A DNA stretch of 64,000 bases from SP5GCR1 sp965199685 (GTDB lineage Bacteria; Pseudomonadota; Gammaproteobacteria; Poriferisulfidales; Oxydemutatoraceae): assembly GCA_965199685.1 (NCBI GenBank), contig OZ241323.1, forward strand, positions 310,001 through 374,000, read 5' to 3'. The notes under the pieces are model-generated. The model had not been told where the DNA came from and ran no database searches. It worked only from the letters and a program-made list of their open reading frames with translations. Shown one piece after another: positions 63,001 to 64,000 of the stretch; within the stretch, counting starts at the first letter, position 1, and every line of letters starts with the position of its first letter. Made by a program: the position numbers and the translations under genes.

Positions 63001-64000
63001 CGGCGATGTCGGTAGGTTCGGCGAATTACTTTTTGGTTCCTGATTCTTCTGCTATAACGGTGGTGCACATATCAGTATCCGAACCGTATCAGATAACTGG
63101 CAAAGAAAACTTGGATGTAGAATATCGCTTGATTTTTGGTACTTTTCCTGAGGCAAGTGCTATCGCTTATCGCATAGCAGAGGATGAACACAGCGAAGCG
63201 TTAAGCACTTCGGTGCCGATTAGAGAAGGGCATTTCATTACTCTGAATAGCGAACTTTCAGATATTGATGGCGACGATTTAAGTTATGAATGGGTGGTAG
63301 ATGAAGCGCAAGTGCGGCTCATAGATCAAACTGCGCTCAGCGGTACCGTGGCTGATGGTTCAGGAAATGTGGCACTGTCGTTCTATCTGCGAGAAGACTA
63401 CATCTCCGCTAACCAATCTGCCGAGTCGGTGAGCGTATCGTTGATGGTTCGCGACGACGACGATAGAGTTGCTGCAAGAGAACTCTCGTTTGTCGTCACC
63501 AAGCACAATAATGGTGCAATAGACGGCATTAGTACGCCGACGCGGGTAGGTTTCACTTATACTGCCCCGACACTAGGCAGAGTGAAATTGTCGGAAGACC
63601 CCGACGGTGGCGGTAATACGAACAATATCGCTTACCAATGGCAACAACAATCAGATGGTATTTGGTCTAATATCGTCGGTGCGAATGCCCAAAGTTATGA
63701 TGTCGGTGGTGTGATTGCCGATTCCTATAGAGTGATAATAAGCTATAGCGATGGACAAGGTTATCGCAATACCGTTGCATCCGCACCGTTGTCGGCATCA
63801 ACCGAAATAGTGCGAGAGGTTGCGCCCGATTCGGAAAGAGATGGTTTTGACGTCCTGATTTTAGATGCCGATAATTTAATGCCATCTTTTAGTTTGGATG
63901 TGCCACGGTACAGGGTGCCTACCGAAACCAGTCGTGTTAGGGTCACGGCGACTGCAGGAAGCGGAACAATCTTTATAAACGGCACGCCGCTTGCGGAAAA
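35205..64000 (+). CDS. Giant modular GLUG-repeat surface protein, 5' part (runs off window)
   Basis: One open frame from the ATG at 35205 to the end of the window, at least 9598 codons, with no stop met in the parts I translated. Residues 1-24 are a Sec signal (cleavage after V-F-A). Two Calx-beta-like domains follow. From residue 280 come fifteen modules built of a header, a GLUG beta-solenoid-like block, end caps and a cadherin-like sandwich. Ig/PKD-like domains occur in modules 1 and 13-15. Cys residues occur in fixed pairs, which suggests disulfides outside the cytoplasm. GLUG, Calx-beta and cadherin-like domains are common in adhesins and surface proteins. Adhesion or surface-layer function is inferred. 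The C-terminus, which would show anchoring or secretion type, is not in the window. The gene is divergent from the antiporter gene and preceded by repeats. Confidence 0.93.
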   Translation, partial: MKKVHVFLWLITASLVLLAGQVFAQQNDLTRARIIADQPRIIEGDMARFTVFLEGFASTEYTTPRPLPTTRSVVKIRVSDMPGGDFIPPIYEAMEHTVTFNNVSSTRTSLSLPFTVPTIDNNQLDTALGIRVAIIPSLDAYTLSIMHDVVLAVSNDDPRVSIDAPTEVIKGQPIEYAIEINGVVGRNTSVTLEIAESTEIEGKDFIDLRQEGFKTVVISAGSTRITQTIPTNRVDFGDTSVFGRVDLSIASAMGGQIYYLGTPTTASVAIVEPNCDYTFDVDEDDDGLIEICYLEDLDDIRHSLDGRGQRTGRVAPLLTGGCDEDGDDGGVCRGYELKRSLNFNDPNSYRSGIINREWTEGLGWQPIGTSSDAFSGYFEGNNLTISNLYINRPLNNVALFRNTAMSAKINAMELAQVSVTGKSQVGSLVAVNEGIVGNINVARGRVVGTVGVVGGLVGVNRGAVVNNTIQLDVVNGGIVERRCRNDLRSIRCAEADKIEAVVQDGNIVGGLIGDNDGDVADNFTFSDTLGASQVGGLVGFNSGRILGGNETRGNLRGDVYAGGLVGYTTGSILGSRADVDVIVSSDYAGGLVGYACLRNTGSRRCPLPEVAIDLGMQIRIADSSASGNVIGGDYVGGLVGYSRMVIANSSASGDVSGVSYIGGLVGYSTAVVTDGMVDGAVISGTNRVGGLVGFYTGSGINNGVTTNIMVGGDRSIGGLVGLLGDTVAGVIVSSSASGRVSGNANVGGLVGHSIGSRVTGSTATVSVAATGSNAEHVGGLVGIIENSEITASHSGSSVIGEATKAGGLVGFSDSSMLSNNSASGNVAGAYEVGGLVGSAEDTELNDSDVSGNVRGTAYNVGGLVGSAEGNTVIERNSASGNVIGTYNIGGLVGSAEDTELNDSDASGNVRGTAYNVGGLVGYLYQSNLSLCYATGSVIGDNSTDPDIDNNVDGVGGLVGRADNSMIRKSYAMNRQVSGVDKIGGLIGIKSGGQVSVCYARSPVQGVNRVGGLIGENNGNVSITYAVGQVSASGSDVGGLIGYNHASRAGIFISNSQVADSYWDTSATGIGSSDGGIGFADLQAATAPGATDLDVFFQWRSADWEFGSSTEYPLIRDFFDRVAASIRISSIAVNGFTLVPNFDAEIRNYYVVVGSTPTNISLNIAASDSDAEFVVSKVGGGVNAIRITGSNNNIPISLNVAPTPTELIVSRNYRVRIIRSLNANVTVDARDKQVSEGEILDLNVANNTADIVPLSYTWRQTTRNLLLMDGLYEGITVDQPNFRIRIPGDIVPQAQTAAELTLSVTISDNFGNTGVASEEVAIIKQNNGTAVLAPPTFIGDTSILRSNDAVAIATDPDGEVASDADKGLVYQWQYNESDQADRWIDIHGANDAMFDIGAHDVIHARYRLQISYLDKQGYENDLTSEATMPMADKDRDGLIDIYHLEDLNNLRHQLDGNAYRAEADQPSINGGCPNTCFGYELTGDLDFNDNESYRNPTVNKAKWTVSDFNMSNMTGWQPIVGAFTGTFEGNGYTLRNLQINSTSTKVALFEMLSGDSATIQNLGIEDANIVHSGDAGTVSGILVADMSDNALIINSYAVGKMRSRASNSGGLVGQMLNSRVINSYAMVDVTASGANRRVGALVGALSSGSQITNSYAAGSVVHTADTIGESHSFVGGLLGSIQDSVVSNSYAVAEVIGNTTSSMIGGLIGSVRSSTVESSYWNIEIVRQPSSTKGGIGKQTNEMKQGIAQLSDTDGVYFGWNPERWDFGTASEYPVLKYTTHPNANGQPTCDAPSVPECGAIISSAFREGLRDLIAIGGTLSPPFIGGDYSGEILAPLPAAIRLIPIAFENDAVINIYDANGILLQSGLASGEPSMGFAFRSHGSVRRLVIEVQGSKTVRRSITLTATINVIPDTRECSELSAYTEINYLEDLDEIRNNVSDRYCLMRDLDFNDPRSYRSGTVNDAWTLRGSGATGWIPIGTNVDGQCDNPASRCFSGVFDGNGFVISNLRINRAGSRNQGLFGHIFHSGEVDSMYTEGSGVVRDLGLSDVSVRGRSNVGALAGVNGGTIIGSYATGRVEGGLSNIGGLVGRGALSGSSNTSWIINSYAAVNVVGTNINAIGGLIGFTNREHDNIINSYATGDVDGVASLGGLIGVHLEGRISNSYATGNVTGFNQWVGGFVGDSGAPAIISNSYATGSVAGANRVGGFAGEAIGVAEISYSYATGSVSGSGANVGGLIGSGDSNTVRASYWDSDTSGLNISAAGSSQTTVELQSPTEDAGIYSQWSETNWDFGTSKQYPRLKYAQNSVGNACDGAGLPVCGSPISPKRRFDIKEFRLSRGEIIPPLILDGRINYRGSKIIGVDPGETIRLIVRSDDAAARFRVFRVVGSDETQAGVEFSADGSSREMTLSAGVNHIVVETTFSDPSLKKRRYHFYLDYPAQITEIDYLEDLDAIRNNLSRNYRLTRDLDFLDDASYRTISNKDRWTADFGDTRDSGWSAIGDATTPFTGLFDGNGFVISNLQIKRTTNGQGLFEEIGGAGIVRELGLVNVKIQSERNLGALVSINRGTVIGSYATGTIEGIGNVGGLVGLHYTGSIINSHAAVDIVGRGIDGSTAESAAGGLVGMVNHYGPFFPKIINSYATGTVMGRNNSGGLVGAHLAGQIFNGYATGDVFAIPGIGNRRIGGFVGFKGANAEISDSYATGSVVGGNASGIGGFAGNASGGGEISNSYSIGNVSGSGTNLGGLIGIGASNTARGSYWNSDTGGITVSAAGTSTNTVALQSPTDASGIYSGWSEDSWYFGTNSEYPILRYAMGPNGDACDTEVTPACGSLISPHQRYGLSDLELIGANLVPAFDPDFPRHSGTTSDTGIVRLIPTTRGADGIVRIYLGDDRTQPISTLISGESSDSIVLVHGSNRIVIEVDPSISGISAFGYTLNLYRPLPSTTSINYLEDLDAIRYDLNGKYRLTRNLNFNDDASYRNPIANKDEWTVNDFNDQNDTGWMPIGDQNNPFTGTLDGDGYTISNLQINRGATAKRGTVNYQGLFGVIANRGVVGSLGLHNIEIKNQIIETEIWGGGLTAANRGTIIDSFVRGKISVSADSTFAYISGLLVGFNYGTIVGSYAVGEISGSIYISGLVGYNDSGLIANSYAAVDITSSEHSGGLVGFNFRGNIINSHAVGTISAEHILGGLVGTFRGNILNSYANVNITSNSDANIGLVGGFVGQNNPNSSIINSYATGSILGIGGGVPNVGGFIGELRGREKISYSYAIGRVENPENISSTGGFAGKQTNATVIDSYWNIETSGQTRGVRGTSRTTAQLQAGIAQTTDSSVAYYNWSETNWDFGNATQYPILKYAQNPDSQGRRICDAAGLPNCGDLIAPQIRYGLKDLVLASGKLMPSFNDKTRANADSYFGTARVAEGETIRLIPIAFDADATIKVYLADDAGRTQLGEVLGSGDISVPVSLKQNTINHLVVEINPSIVGEPTVEYPLYLRYQPQPIVSIASLEDLDAIRNQLDGIYSLAGNLDFLNDASYDDVATNKAVWTVDDFSDRRDKGWLPIGDRDNPFTGTFYGNGFVISNLQINRDSADDQGLFGHLGRTSLLRELGLIGVKIAGKTGVGALTGVNRGTIINSDALGEVTATDGMVGGLVGNHLEGWIANSHAVVHVTGENGVGGLVGRSDATIVNSYAIAEVSAERMLGGFVGVHREGVISNSYADGNVSTSVVNDNNNNTLESVGGFAGIKHANAEIENSYATASVIANGAVNSGGLVGKTFAADKISYSYAVGNVSGGGASQGGLVGEGSGTVRDSYWDIETSGQTTSAVGTSKTTVALQSPTSATGIYIQWSEDNWDFGNSMQYPTLKYGQNPDGSGLRTCGSDNLPSCGSLIAPQLRSGFIRDLILINGELSPPFEAGYGSYSGTVLSLSDTIRLRPITMDSAAEIRIYVIDGNGRTQLGNTLSSGDISARIPLQRDTINYVVLAIKPTDGPTVEYPLYLQYRFGMHIDSLEDLNAVRDHPDADYILTRDLDFEDDASYDSVAFRATWTVSNYRDAADLGWQPIGNAVNNDCGDAESSCFTGTFDGNGHTISNLQINNRDLRTHKGLFGVVGTTGVIRNLGLLDIEIVDRNVINIEDFNDVNNQNSVGGLVGKNSGTVIGSYAHGEIRSGMGTAPGFSIGIVGGLVGWNTEDGAIYNSHAVCTIEIWKNLAGGLVGLHQGEIGNSYVAGVISRSSLTGGLIGRTQGQASVYNSYADNFVSGSGSVGGLVGSNLSGVYKNIYSTAWVLAGDRQSTGGIGGFNTGTQFTNIYSISRVDRGGSMLGGFSSIGVLENSYANSDISSLPLVANLVLNEPTPEIKNSFAFTTAELQSGRAQSRSASDVYYDWSDDDWDFGDVTQYPVLRYVQSTGTGVMRACDGDGLPVCGNVIPRQALSELRTSEDKGQFASPFVFDPRYRSHTGVIENLTPVTQLVAVSANPNAQITFIYFDERQEERGRSRRMIGRATSAEIELNANDATYVAVEVITPGGEGDPGGVDWYHLSLSYQFTGEEDDVAEVNTLDDLDAIREAPNLNYRLTRHLDFNDPNSYATGEINRAWTVEDFGDIGDLGWTPIGTQQAPFTGTFDGEGYVISNLRINTTATSQGLFGSIGNGGIVRNLGLSGAKIEGGNNVGILVGEHLGTINNSHTTGTVSALGNVGGLAGYSIGGGIIINSHTNVEVSVTGRNAGGMVGSCDGCIIQNSFAVGSVAGVGNDADVIGGFVGRAENRFNFSNNYAWSNVSGGDTQNGSGNGGFIALPIFNGQILNANYSTGMTDGGFYGRVPQFNADPRIEVPSYWNTDTDGTGTPQALRANVVGITERQMQLAPPELRGPADIYYLWSPADWDFGNDSQYPILKYGAGPDNDACDTADTPKCGALIEPQIREDVRYGLRSLVARHAQLNPPFDVSVQQTRPYFGAVENDVAELELVATAMEATATYSVYLDDSQTPIYTGVESGEPSGVISLVVGDTTEVVIEVNGTYTVRYTLYLDYTQKAPIDADHDGLVDINYLEDIAMLIFNFRRDGTPAGTEIGHRSTRDGALNTQGCPIGVCRGYEMMRDLDFNDGTSYRWPIDNPNRPNFLLLHWTGRGWDALGIDNAVFDGNGYTISGLMVTGHTRNSFSVGDTYNHPDLPNHSFFHIVNNSSVNRLGLLSVDISGSDVAGLASRCLGDCKLSNSYVIGRIKASQSAFGLVNRLQGSITNSYFIGTLNVTDNEGVAGGLVGVAGSGSVLKNSRVIGRITALSDAEIAMMAHSFGATSGLDLSNSFAELQATRAGVSQGGLVSGSHSTITASYFDSDIALVASPVGQAQSTAKLQATTMTGIFADWDAGDWDFGTNREYPAIKYNSQACQSGSSDSLCNTVLPYQGGLLRDFKLDEDVMAGISTPFDAVIFDYAINVSSEQRSLPFIAEAINSSATIVVYRNDVEIGRATNGVITSSLALGFARQRTILDIVVGEGVRTSYRYRFNVERYSELINFTAIDQDDDGLIDIGTPEQLSALRYGLDGSFYAESFFDGGFLYCRVGCRGYELTADIDLTGIDWQPIRGTFNAYFKGNGYTISGLRQDNRNRFGLFDTIGANAILEDIHLIDPVLRGGGSSAIGGTLAVSNYGVILNGRVENANIRSTGAAKIGGLVYENHGTVANSSVNDGKMIARRQSGVAGLVYHNRLGGVIDGSFATISIVAGDDADVGGMVQSNAGVINSSYAFGGLVDDNGGRIVNSYTINGPLVKSNTDGSGSVANSYWDSDTARSGTTSVGGIEKTTMELQSGAAQNNSTNTVYYRWETARWDFGKADQYPTLLHHGSDAGWCVEPTTAQLQSCDTRVSRGLPAADRAIVCLDRLPRERVNRPYCGTLLPSQNRSGLIALELPDGVRLVPEFSSEVYSYNLEATEMRTVFHTTPTAYYHTDTVTLIVGDDEQLIADHTRTPEIDIDRTDIDAVSLVVRSDATETTRSYTIYLRPPDYQDDINIELSVLDNLALWPGGFDRDRSDYHLIVYSDTERVRLATTATDPLGFATDIEIVADNDGLPILLENSGIAEVELNPNAATEISMTVRGGHRYQFAYRIVVERLPVASRRDGNNLVDVDGDGLIEIESLERLDAIRYSLDGSGYSYEVETTTTLIKIDGGCPDSGCNGYELVSDLDFADADSYRDAAYAMPLWVEGEGWHPIGDIEDPFTADFIADGYTISGMMIRRRSSDDVGLFGVISAATIRGLGMVDAEVIGANDVGILVGEDLGGSEIVNSHASGTVLALGSRVGGLVGIHQGSISNSYANVFARAVEDKVGGLAGSLLGGNIRWSYAGGAVDGVNAGGLVGYMEAVTVANSYAAASIEGRGGGGLVGIVGGTDTSAITNSYAVGVNNSINGRGLANEQQTGLLRVFASYWDKETSGQTTSAGGTSKTTVELQSPTSEIYNSWSPLVWHFGTNKQYPTLKYATFAATPDRPATCRIATNTSSRLPICRELLPRQYTGLTDLVFSDEALQLIPPFNPIIYDYKLILKASETQFHTTPTYTGTPYRLFTDNNDRGEVQSGMASLRIDASRIGGSTTIRLENSEGIVYTIAVSHHPYLTISDVDVDDDGLIEIHNRINLNAIRYQADGSGYRATTSTERITVGCAPNGCIGYELASSIDLSGSSWQPIGSDDCGRTNKQCFTAIFDGNRALGYEISGLSIDLPQQDNVGLFAYLPAVAEVRNLSVSDVSVVGREGVGALVGNNAGTVRNIGIAGEVVGHSRVGGLVGGNDGLIDGSFADVVVLGSATGGDGIGGLVGDNTSRIFNSSAIGRVSGDNDIGGLVGVNHIVSESEGLIINSYASVLVSGDSALGGLVGHNALRAKVWASYALGEVSGDNDIGGLVGLNFGRLLNTYASGSVSAQRLVGGLVGRNGQDGKIRASYAIGQVNDADEAGGLVGSSISGISDSYWDKETSGQTTSAGGTSQTTAQLQMPIRATGIYANWKSDNWDFGTAAQYPQLKYARGTDRNNRACGGTGQPTCFTTQAYGLSNLEVIGSVQLAPLFVASTLRYRIDAYFEVTKTLRLRPTAMDPNAMITIAYNGRRINVANGASSEPILLDPMVDDAIVVSVNNGGRIVEYVLEIDYLSNIDRTLADADGDGLIEIETLEDLNSINRSKSGDYYTLLLPNGMELTTTAGCPSTGCRGYELVRDLDFNDDRSYSSISNKITWAVNDFDDASDTGWLPIILNSLFDGNGHTISNLQINNRKRTYLGLFNSIRESGTVQNLILRNVRIRGTRTAGQFIGGLAGENQGVILNSGVINADIEGVSSTAQNAPNLVGGLVGRNNGDGSLIGVIRYSFAHGDVRARETATASSHSVGGLVGENIHGAGVYNSYAVGSVTACQRVGGLIGTQTSLEQRSSIVRDSYTVANLKVWDNCSQTNGRGRLVGINTLSYIVNSYAVVESLVDLGIELTRQGVGSEIRVSYWYNNTRFITLRGRTEAHLQRVTTRTGIYYTWRTSDWDFGTTEQYPTLRAADGSLAEQIWDNLLVDRIDVENAAITDLNGGTDFGENGFNYNYRYRLYVDGNQLSLPITFATTPTGVGLETTLYCDGVRCPLAADGRAIILGTTDTQVITLQVRQNNRIMEYYFDVIYESLNLSNISAIDINEGDTFTITGDYAGSSDISWSKISGPTVNITGANSLNLVLRPQSDLVSKGADHSLVKYRLEVGIGGQAYIVREVLVRINKVNNGPIAGNIALTLSNNTITVSENLSDVDGNMLSGEGWQFQRRFLSGRWVDIDLVGSGQIYAVPSETTDYQYRIIGFYTDGQGYRESIISDIVTVPASPIASDIDGDLIANADDIDDDNDGLIEIEFLEDLNAMRYLLDGSGYRASADAEPNTTGCPDTGCVGYELIKNLDFDDTASYRSGALNPDWRVAVGNFANQNDKGWQPIGRVFDGVFNGNNHTISHLTVNRSVGTLGNVGLFSEIGEGGRVENLGLINPAIKGLAGHKNIGSIAGMVKRGGVVRNSYASGSTTDNAVVYALRSDRGLLGGLVGVNEGYILNSHAKINVSVQDSDGDLSNNGNVSVGGLIGRNRGGGRVHNSYYAAGEIEGSCIVGGLVGSQRTVSNQTNAVSEIRNSYVWNDSRVKVSDIASCSTPYLGGLVGVHLNGRSIIADSYAGGRAYVSSHFSSRSASVADLGSLGQASVEFCSSDQITATYNGNAVNVNVAGLLNYNPATDRLPANSYWRREPYRCAITAFGNTYLQHAVTQRDVNNRRSDDRLTSPVAASVFQSCLIGVDAMTDARRTASGDCYTYNGWNSNDWDFGTNIQYALIRYNEGADRSSPACEFGDHTTLPKCGALLLGQSRSQPVSERSAPIVSNTPPQVVIRYVRNEAVSVALGTEDTITLREGDTLTLDATNSFAADNAVLVYTWRQIGGPQLLTAAGTMPTLRLDVRDDLLSSDTSRGQATIRLEVVKRDNRSAFIYRDITINLIRTNRGGTIVINWMNELLFASPISDADGGPYSDVAYQWQREVNGNAVDIVGATSATYMVSADATDSRYFLRTTYTDGQGYVNTVVSVAPPYSAVRHIDRDRDGLIDIFFIEQLNAIRYQPDGTSYKASAGGEADISGCPNNVCRGYELTRNLDFDNPDSYSTSNDVTAAWNNWDPIDNFSTVLEGNGHTIFNLSIATTVSNLVTVDNSNLGLFGSISSSKTEIRRVRLAKVDIAGADNVGALVGVFGNGKIIDSHILSGTIQTYHKGGCLVGLSRGSISDSSANCTLSGNRILGGLVGESFATISNSSATGTITLRDNGITFNSLVAHGGLVGIMHSGRIENSHSTISIEQNGIGSTDPTFGIGGLVGTSLISTSIKNSYAAGNIAGNNASNIGGLIGFSRSSIDDSYATGDVSGEDRVGGLVGRSGTGTIRDSYATGDVAGRDEVGGLVGRSGTGVIRDSYATGDVSGRNEIGGLIGEVSSEGRSSDLDVSGGIENSYAIGTVTGTIDIGGLAGRVLGDISNSHAMGRVVAKNHSNTSSGSGGLVGHLRGVRTSINSSYALGSVDARACGPRCGQHGGLIGVLGIDIKSINNNYAAASLEGSRVAKGGFAGEIGPFARISDSYSISKVSGRPIVPDRGFVRRVFTTNSIQRSYWDTQRSGQRLGGSGDVRGFDSRTLKSATPSTNTHPYLNWSTNHWDFGNTEQYPALKYRDNTCDTNAPSANCGEVLPRQRLGLRDLQLSQIGVETQPELSPTFRGAVLKDDFNSVAIENYEVSLNSRTSRVRIAAVAQNPDGMITINGSAMSVGSANYFLVPDSSAITVVHISVSEPYQITGKENLDVEYRLIFGTFPEASAIAYRIAEDEHSEALSTSVPIREGHFITLNSELSDIDGDDLSYEWVVDEAQVRLIDQTALSGTVADGSGNVALSFYLREDYISANQSAESVSVSLMVRDDDDRVAARELSFVVTKHNNGAIDGISTPTRVGFTYTAPTLGRVKLSEDPDGGGNTNNIAYQWQQQSDGIWSNIVGANAQSYDVGGVIADSYRVIISYSDGQGYRNTVASAPLSASTEIVREVAPDSERDGFDVLILDADNLMPSFSLDVPRYRVPTETSRVRVTATAGSGTIFINGTPLAE
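36042..39494 (+). repeat. Giant protein module 1 (residues 280-1430), class A, long
   Basis: Header D-V-D-E-D-D-D-G-L-I-E-I (EF-hand-like) and Y-L-E-D-L-D, a Cys pair in G-G-C ... V-C-R-G-Y-E-L, then the longest GLUG block of the first half, ending in S-Y-W-D at 38382 and W-E-F-G ... Y-P-L-I. After it come a cadherin-like domain and two Ig/PKD-like domains, one with S-Y-T-W-R-Q and one with Y-Q-W-Q-Y ... G-Y-E-N-D. It contains a 168-base direct duplication (see findings). Confidence 0.88.
39495..40970 (+). repeat. Giant protein module 2 (residues 1431-1922), class A
   Basis: Header D-K-D-R-D-G-L-I-D-I with Cys pair G-G-C-P-N-T-C-F-G-Y-E-L. Start cap F-T-G-T-F-E-G-N-G-Y-T-L, GLUG units, S-Y-W-N, end cap W-D-F-G-T-A-S-E-Y-P-V-L-K-Y, then C ... 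P-E-C-G and a cadherin-like domain beginning L-I-A-I-G-G-T-L-S-P-P-F. Confidence 0.88.
40971..42527 (+). repeat. Giant protein module 3 (residues 1923-2441), class B
   Basis: The header lacks an EF-hand loop and the inserted Cys pair: T-E-I-N-Y-L-E-D-L-D-E-I-R joins directly to R-Y-C-L-M-R-D-L-D-F. Seven or so GLUG units with N-S-Y-A-T-G, S-Y-W-D-S-D-T-S-G, W-D-F-G-T-S-K-Q-Y-P-R-L-K-Y, a C-D-G-A-G-L-P-V-C-G pair and a cadherin-like domain. Confidence 0.87.
42528..44036 (+). repeat. Giant protein module 4 (residues 2442-2944), class B
   Basis: Short header T-E-I-D-Y-L-E-D-L-D-A-I-R, no EF-hand loop. GLUG block, S-Y-W-N-S-D-T-G-G, an end cap with W-Y-F-G (Tyr in place of Asp), C-D ... P-A-C-G pair and a cadherin-like domain starting L-E-L-I-G-A-N-L-V-P-A-F-D. 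Confidence 0.87.
44037..45695 (+). repeat. Giant protein module 5 (residues 2945-3497), class B
   Basis: Header S-I-N-Y-L-E-D-L-D-A-I-R, no EF-hand loop. A longer GLUG block with several less regular units (Y-I-S-G-L-L-V-G), S-Y-W-N-I-E-T-S-G-Q-T, W-D-F-G-N-A-T-Q-Y-P-I-L-K-Y, C-D-A-A-G-L-P-N-C-G and a cadherin-like domain. Confidence 0.87.
45696..47198 (+). repeat. Giant protein module 6 (residues 3498-3998), class B
   Basis: Header V-S-I-A-S-L-E-D-L-D-A-I-R (Tyr replaced by Ser), no EF-hand loop. GLUG block, S-Y-W-D-I-E-T-S-G-Q-T-T-S-A, W-D-F-G-N-S-M-Q-Y-P-T-L-K-Y, C-G-S ... S-C-G pair, cadherin-like domain. Confidence 0.87.
47199..48842 (+). repeat. Giant protein module 7 (residues 3999-4546), class B, no SYWD cassette
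   Basis: Header H-I-D-S-L-E-D-L-N-A-V-R. The start cap carries its own Cys pair (N-D-C-G-D ... S-C-F-T-G). The usual S-Y-W-D-x-E-T-S-G cassette is missing: the GLUG block runs into N-S-F-A-F-T-T-A-E-L-Q-S and then W-D-F-G-D-V-T-Q-Y-P-V-L-R-Y. C-D-G-D-G-L-P-V-C-G and a cadherin-like domain follow. Confidence 0.85.
48843..50282 (+). repeat. Giant protein module 8 (residues 4547-5026), class B
   Basis: Header E-V-N-T-L-D-D-L-D-A-I-R, no EF-hand loop. GLUG block, S-Y-W-N-T-D-T-D-G, W-D-F-G-N-D-S-Q-Y-P-I-L-K-Y, C-D-T-A-D-T-P-K-C-G pair, cadherin-like domain. It is the last of the class B run. Confidence 0.87.
50283..51728 (+). repeat. Giant protein module 9 (residues 5027-5508), class A
   Basis: Header D-A-D-H-D-G-L-V-D-I-N-Y-L-E-D with G-C-P-I-G-V-C-R-G-Y-E-M. 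The GLUG units are short and irregular, and S-Y-F-D replaces S-Y-W-D. W-D-F-G-T-N-R-E-Y-P-A-I-K-Y and a cadherin-like domain follow. Confidence 0.85.
51729..53528 (+). repeat. Giant protein module 10 (residues 5509-6108), class A, two cadherin-like domains
   Basis: Header D-Q-D-D-D-G-L-I-D-I and C-R-V-G-C-R-G-Y-E-L. S-Y-W-D-S-D-T, W-D-F-G-K-A-D-Q-Y-P, extra Cys residues, then two cadherin-like sandwiches in tandem (V-R-L-V-P-E-F-S-S and A-L-W-P-G-G-F-D-R-D starts). Confidence 0.84.
53529..54989 (+). repeat. Giant protein module 11 (residues 6109-6595), class A
   Basis: Header D-V-D-G-D-G-L-I-E-I-E-S-L-E-R-L-D and G-G-C-P-D-S-G-C-N-G-Y-E-L. GLUG block, S-Y-W-D-K-E-T-S-G-Q-T-T-S-A, W-H-F-G-T-N-K-Q-Y-P-T-L-K-Y and a cadherin-like domain. 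Confidence 0.86.
54990..56582 (+). repeat. Giant protein module 12 (residues 6596-7126), class A
   Basis: Header D-V-D-V-D-D-D-G-L-I-E-I and G-C-A-P-N-G-C-I-G-Y-E-L. Regular GLUG units with V-S-G-D-N-D-I-G-G-L-V-G twice, S-Y-W-D-K-E-T-S-G-Q-T-T-S-A, W-D-F-G-T-A-A-Q-Y-P-Q-L-K-Y, a Cys pair and a cadherin-like domain. Confidence 0.87.
56583..58691 (+). repeat. Giant protein module 13 (residues 7127-7829), class A with Ig/PKD pair
   Basis: Header D-A-D-G-D-G-L-I-E-I-E-T-L-E-D-L-N and G-C-P-S-T-G-C-R-G-Y-E-L. GLUG block, S-Y-W-Y-N-N, W-D-F-G-T-T-E-Q-Y-P-T-L-R, a cadherin-like domain, then two Ig/PKD-like domains (I-N-E-G-D-T-F-T-I-T-G, later T-D-G-Q-G-Y-R). Confidence 0.85.
58692..60887 (+). repeat. 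Giant protein module 14 (residues 7830-8561), class A with Ig/PKD pair
   Basis: Header D-D-I-D-D-D-N-D-G-L-I-E-I and G-C-P-D-T-G-C-V-G-Y-E-L. GLUG block, S-Y-W-R-R-E, a segment with extra Cys, W-D-F-G-T-N-I-Q-Y-A-L-I-R-Y. The cadherin-like domain is not seen. A PKD/REJ-like domain (L-R-E-G-D-T-L-T-L-D-A-T) and a Y-Q-W-Q-R-E domain follow. Confidence 0.84.
60888..64000 (+). repeat. Giant protein module 15 (residues 8562 to window end), class A, incomplete
   Basis: Header D-R-D-R-D-G-L-I-D-I-F and G-C-P-N-N-V-C-R-G-Y-E-L. A long GLUG block contains three 81-base tandem units. S-Y-W-D-T-Q-R-S-G, W-D-F-G-N-T-E-Q-Y-P-A-L-K-Y, a cadherin-like domain, two Ig/PKD-like domains, and then a second clear cadherin-like domain (L-M-P-S-F-S-L-D-V-P-R-Y) cut by the window edge. 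Confidence 0.85.
61812..62054 (+). repeat. Three 81-bp tandem units in module 15
   Basis: Units start at 61812, 61893 and 61974, each 27 codons: D-S-Y-A-T-G-D-V-x-G, V-G-G-L-V-G, then R-S-G-T-G. The first two are nearly identical at the DNA level; the third diverges after its first half. They are one GLUG rung each. Confidence 0.9.
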
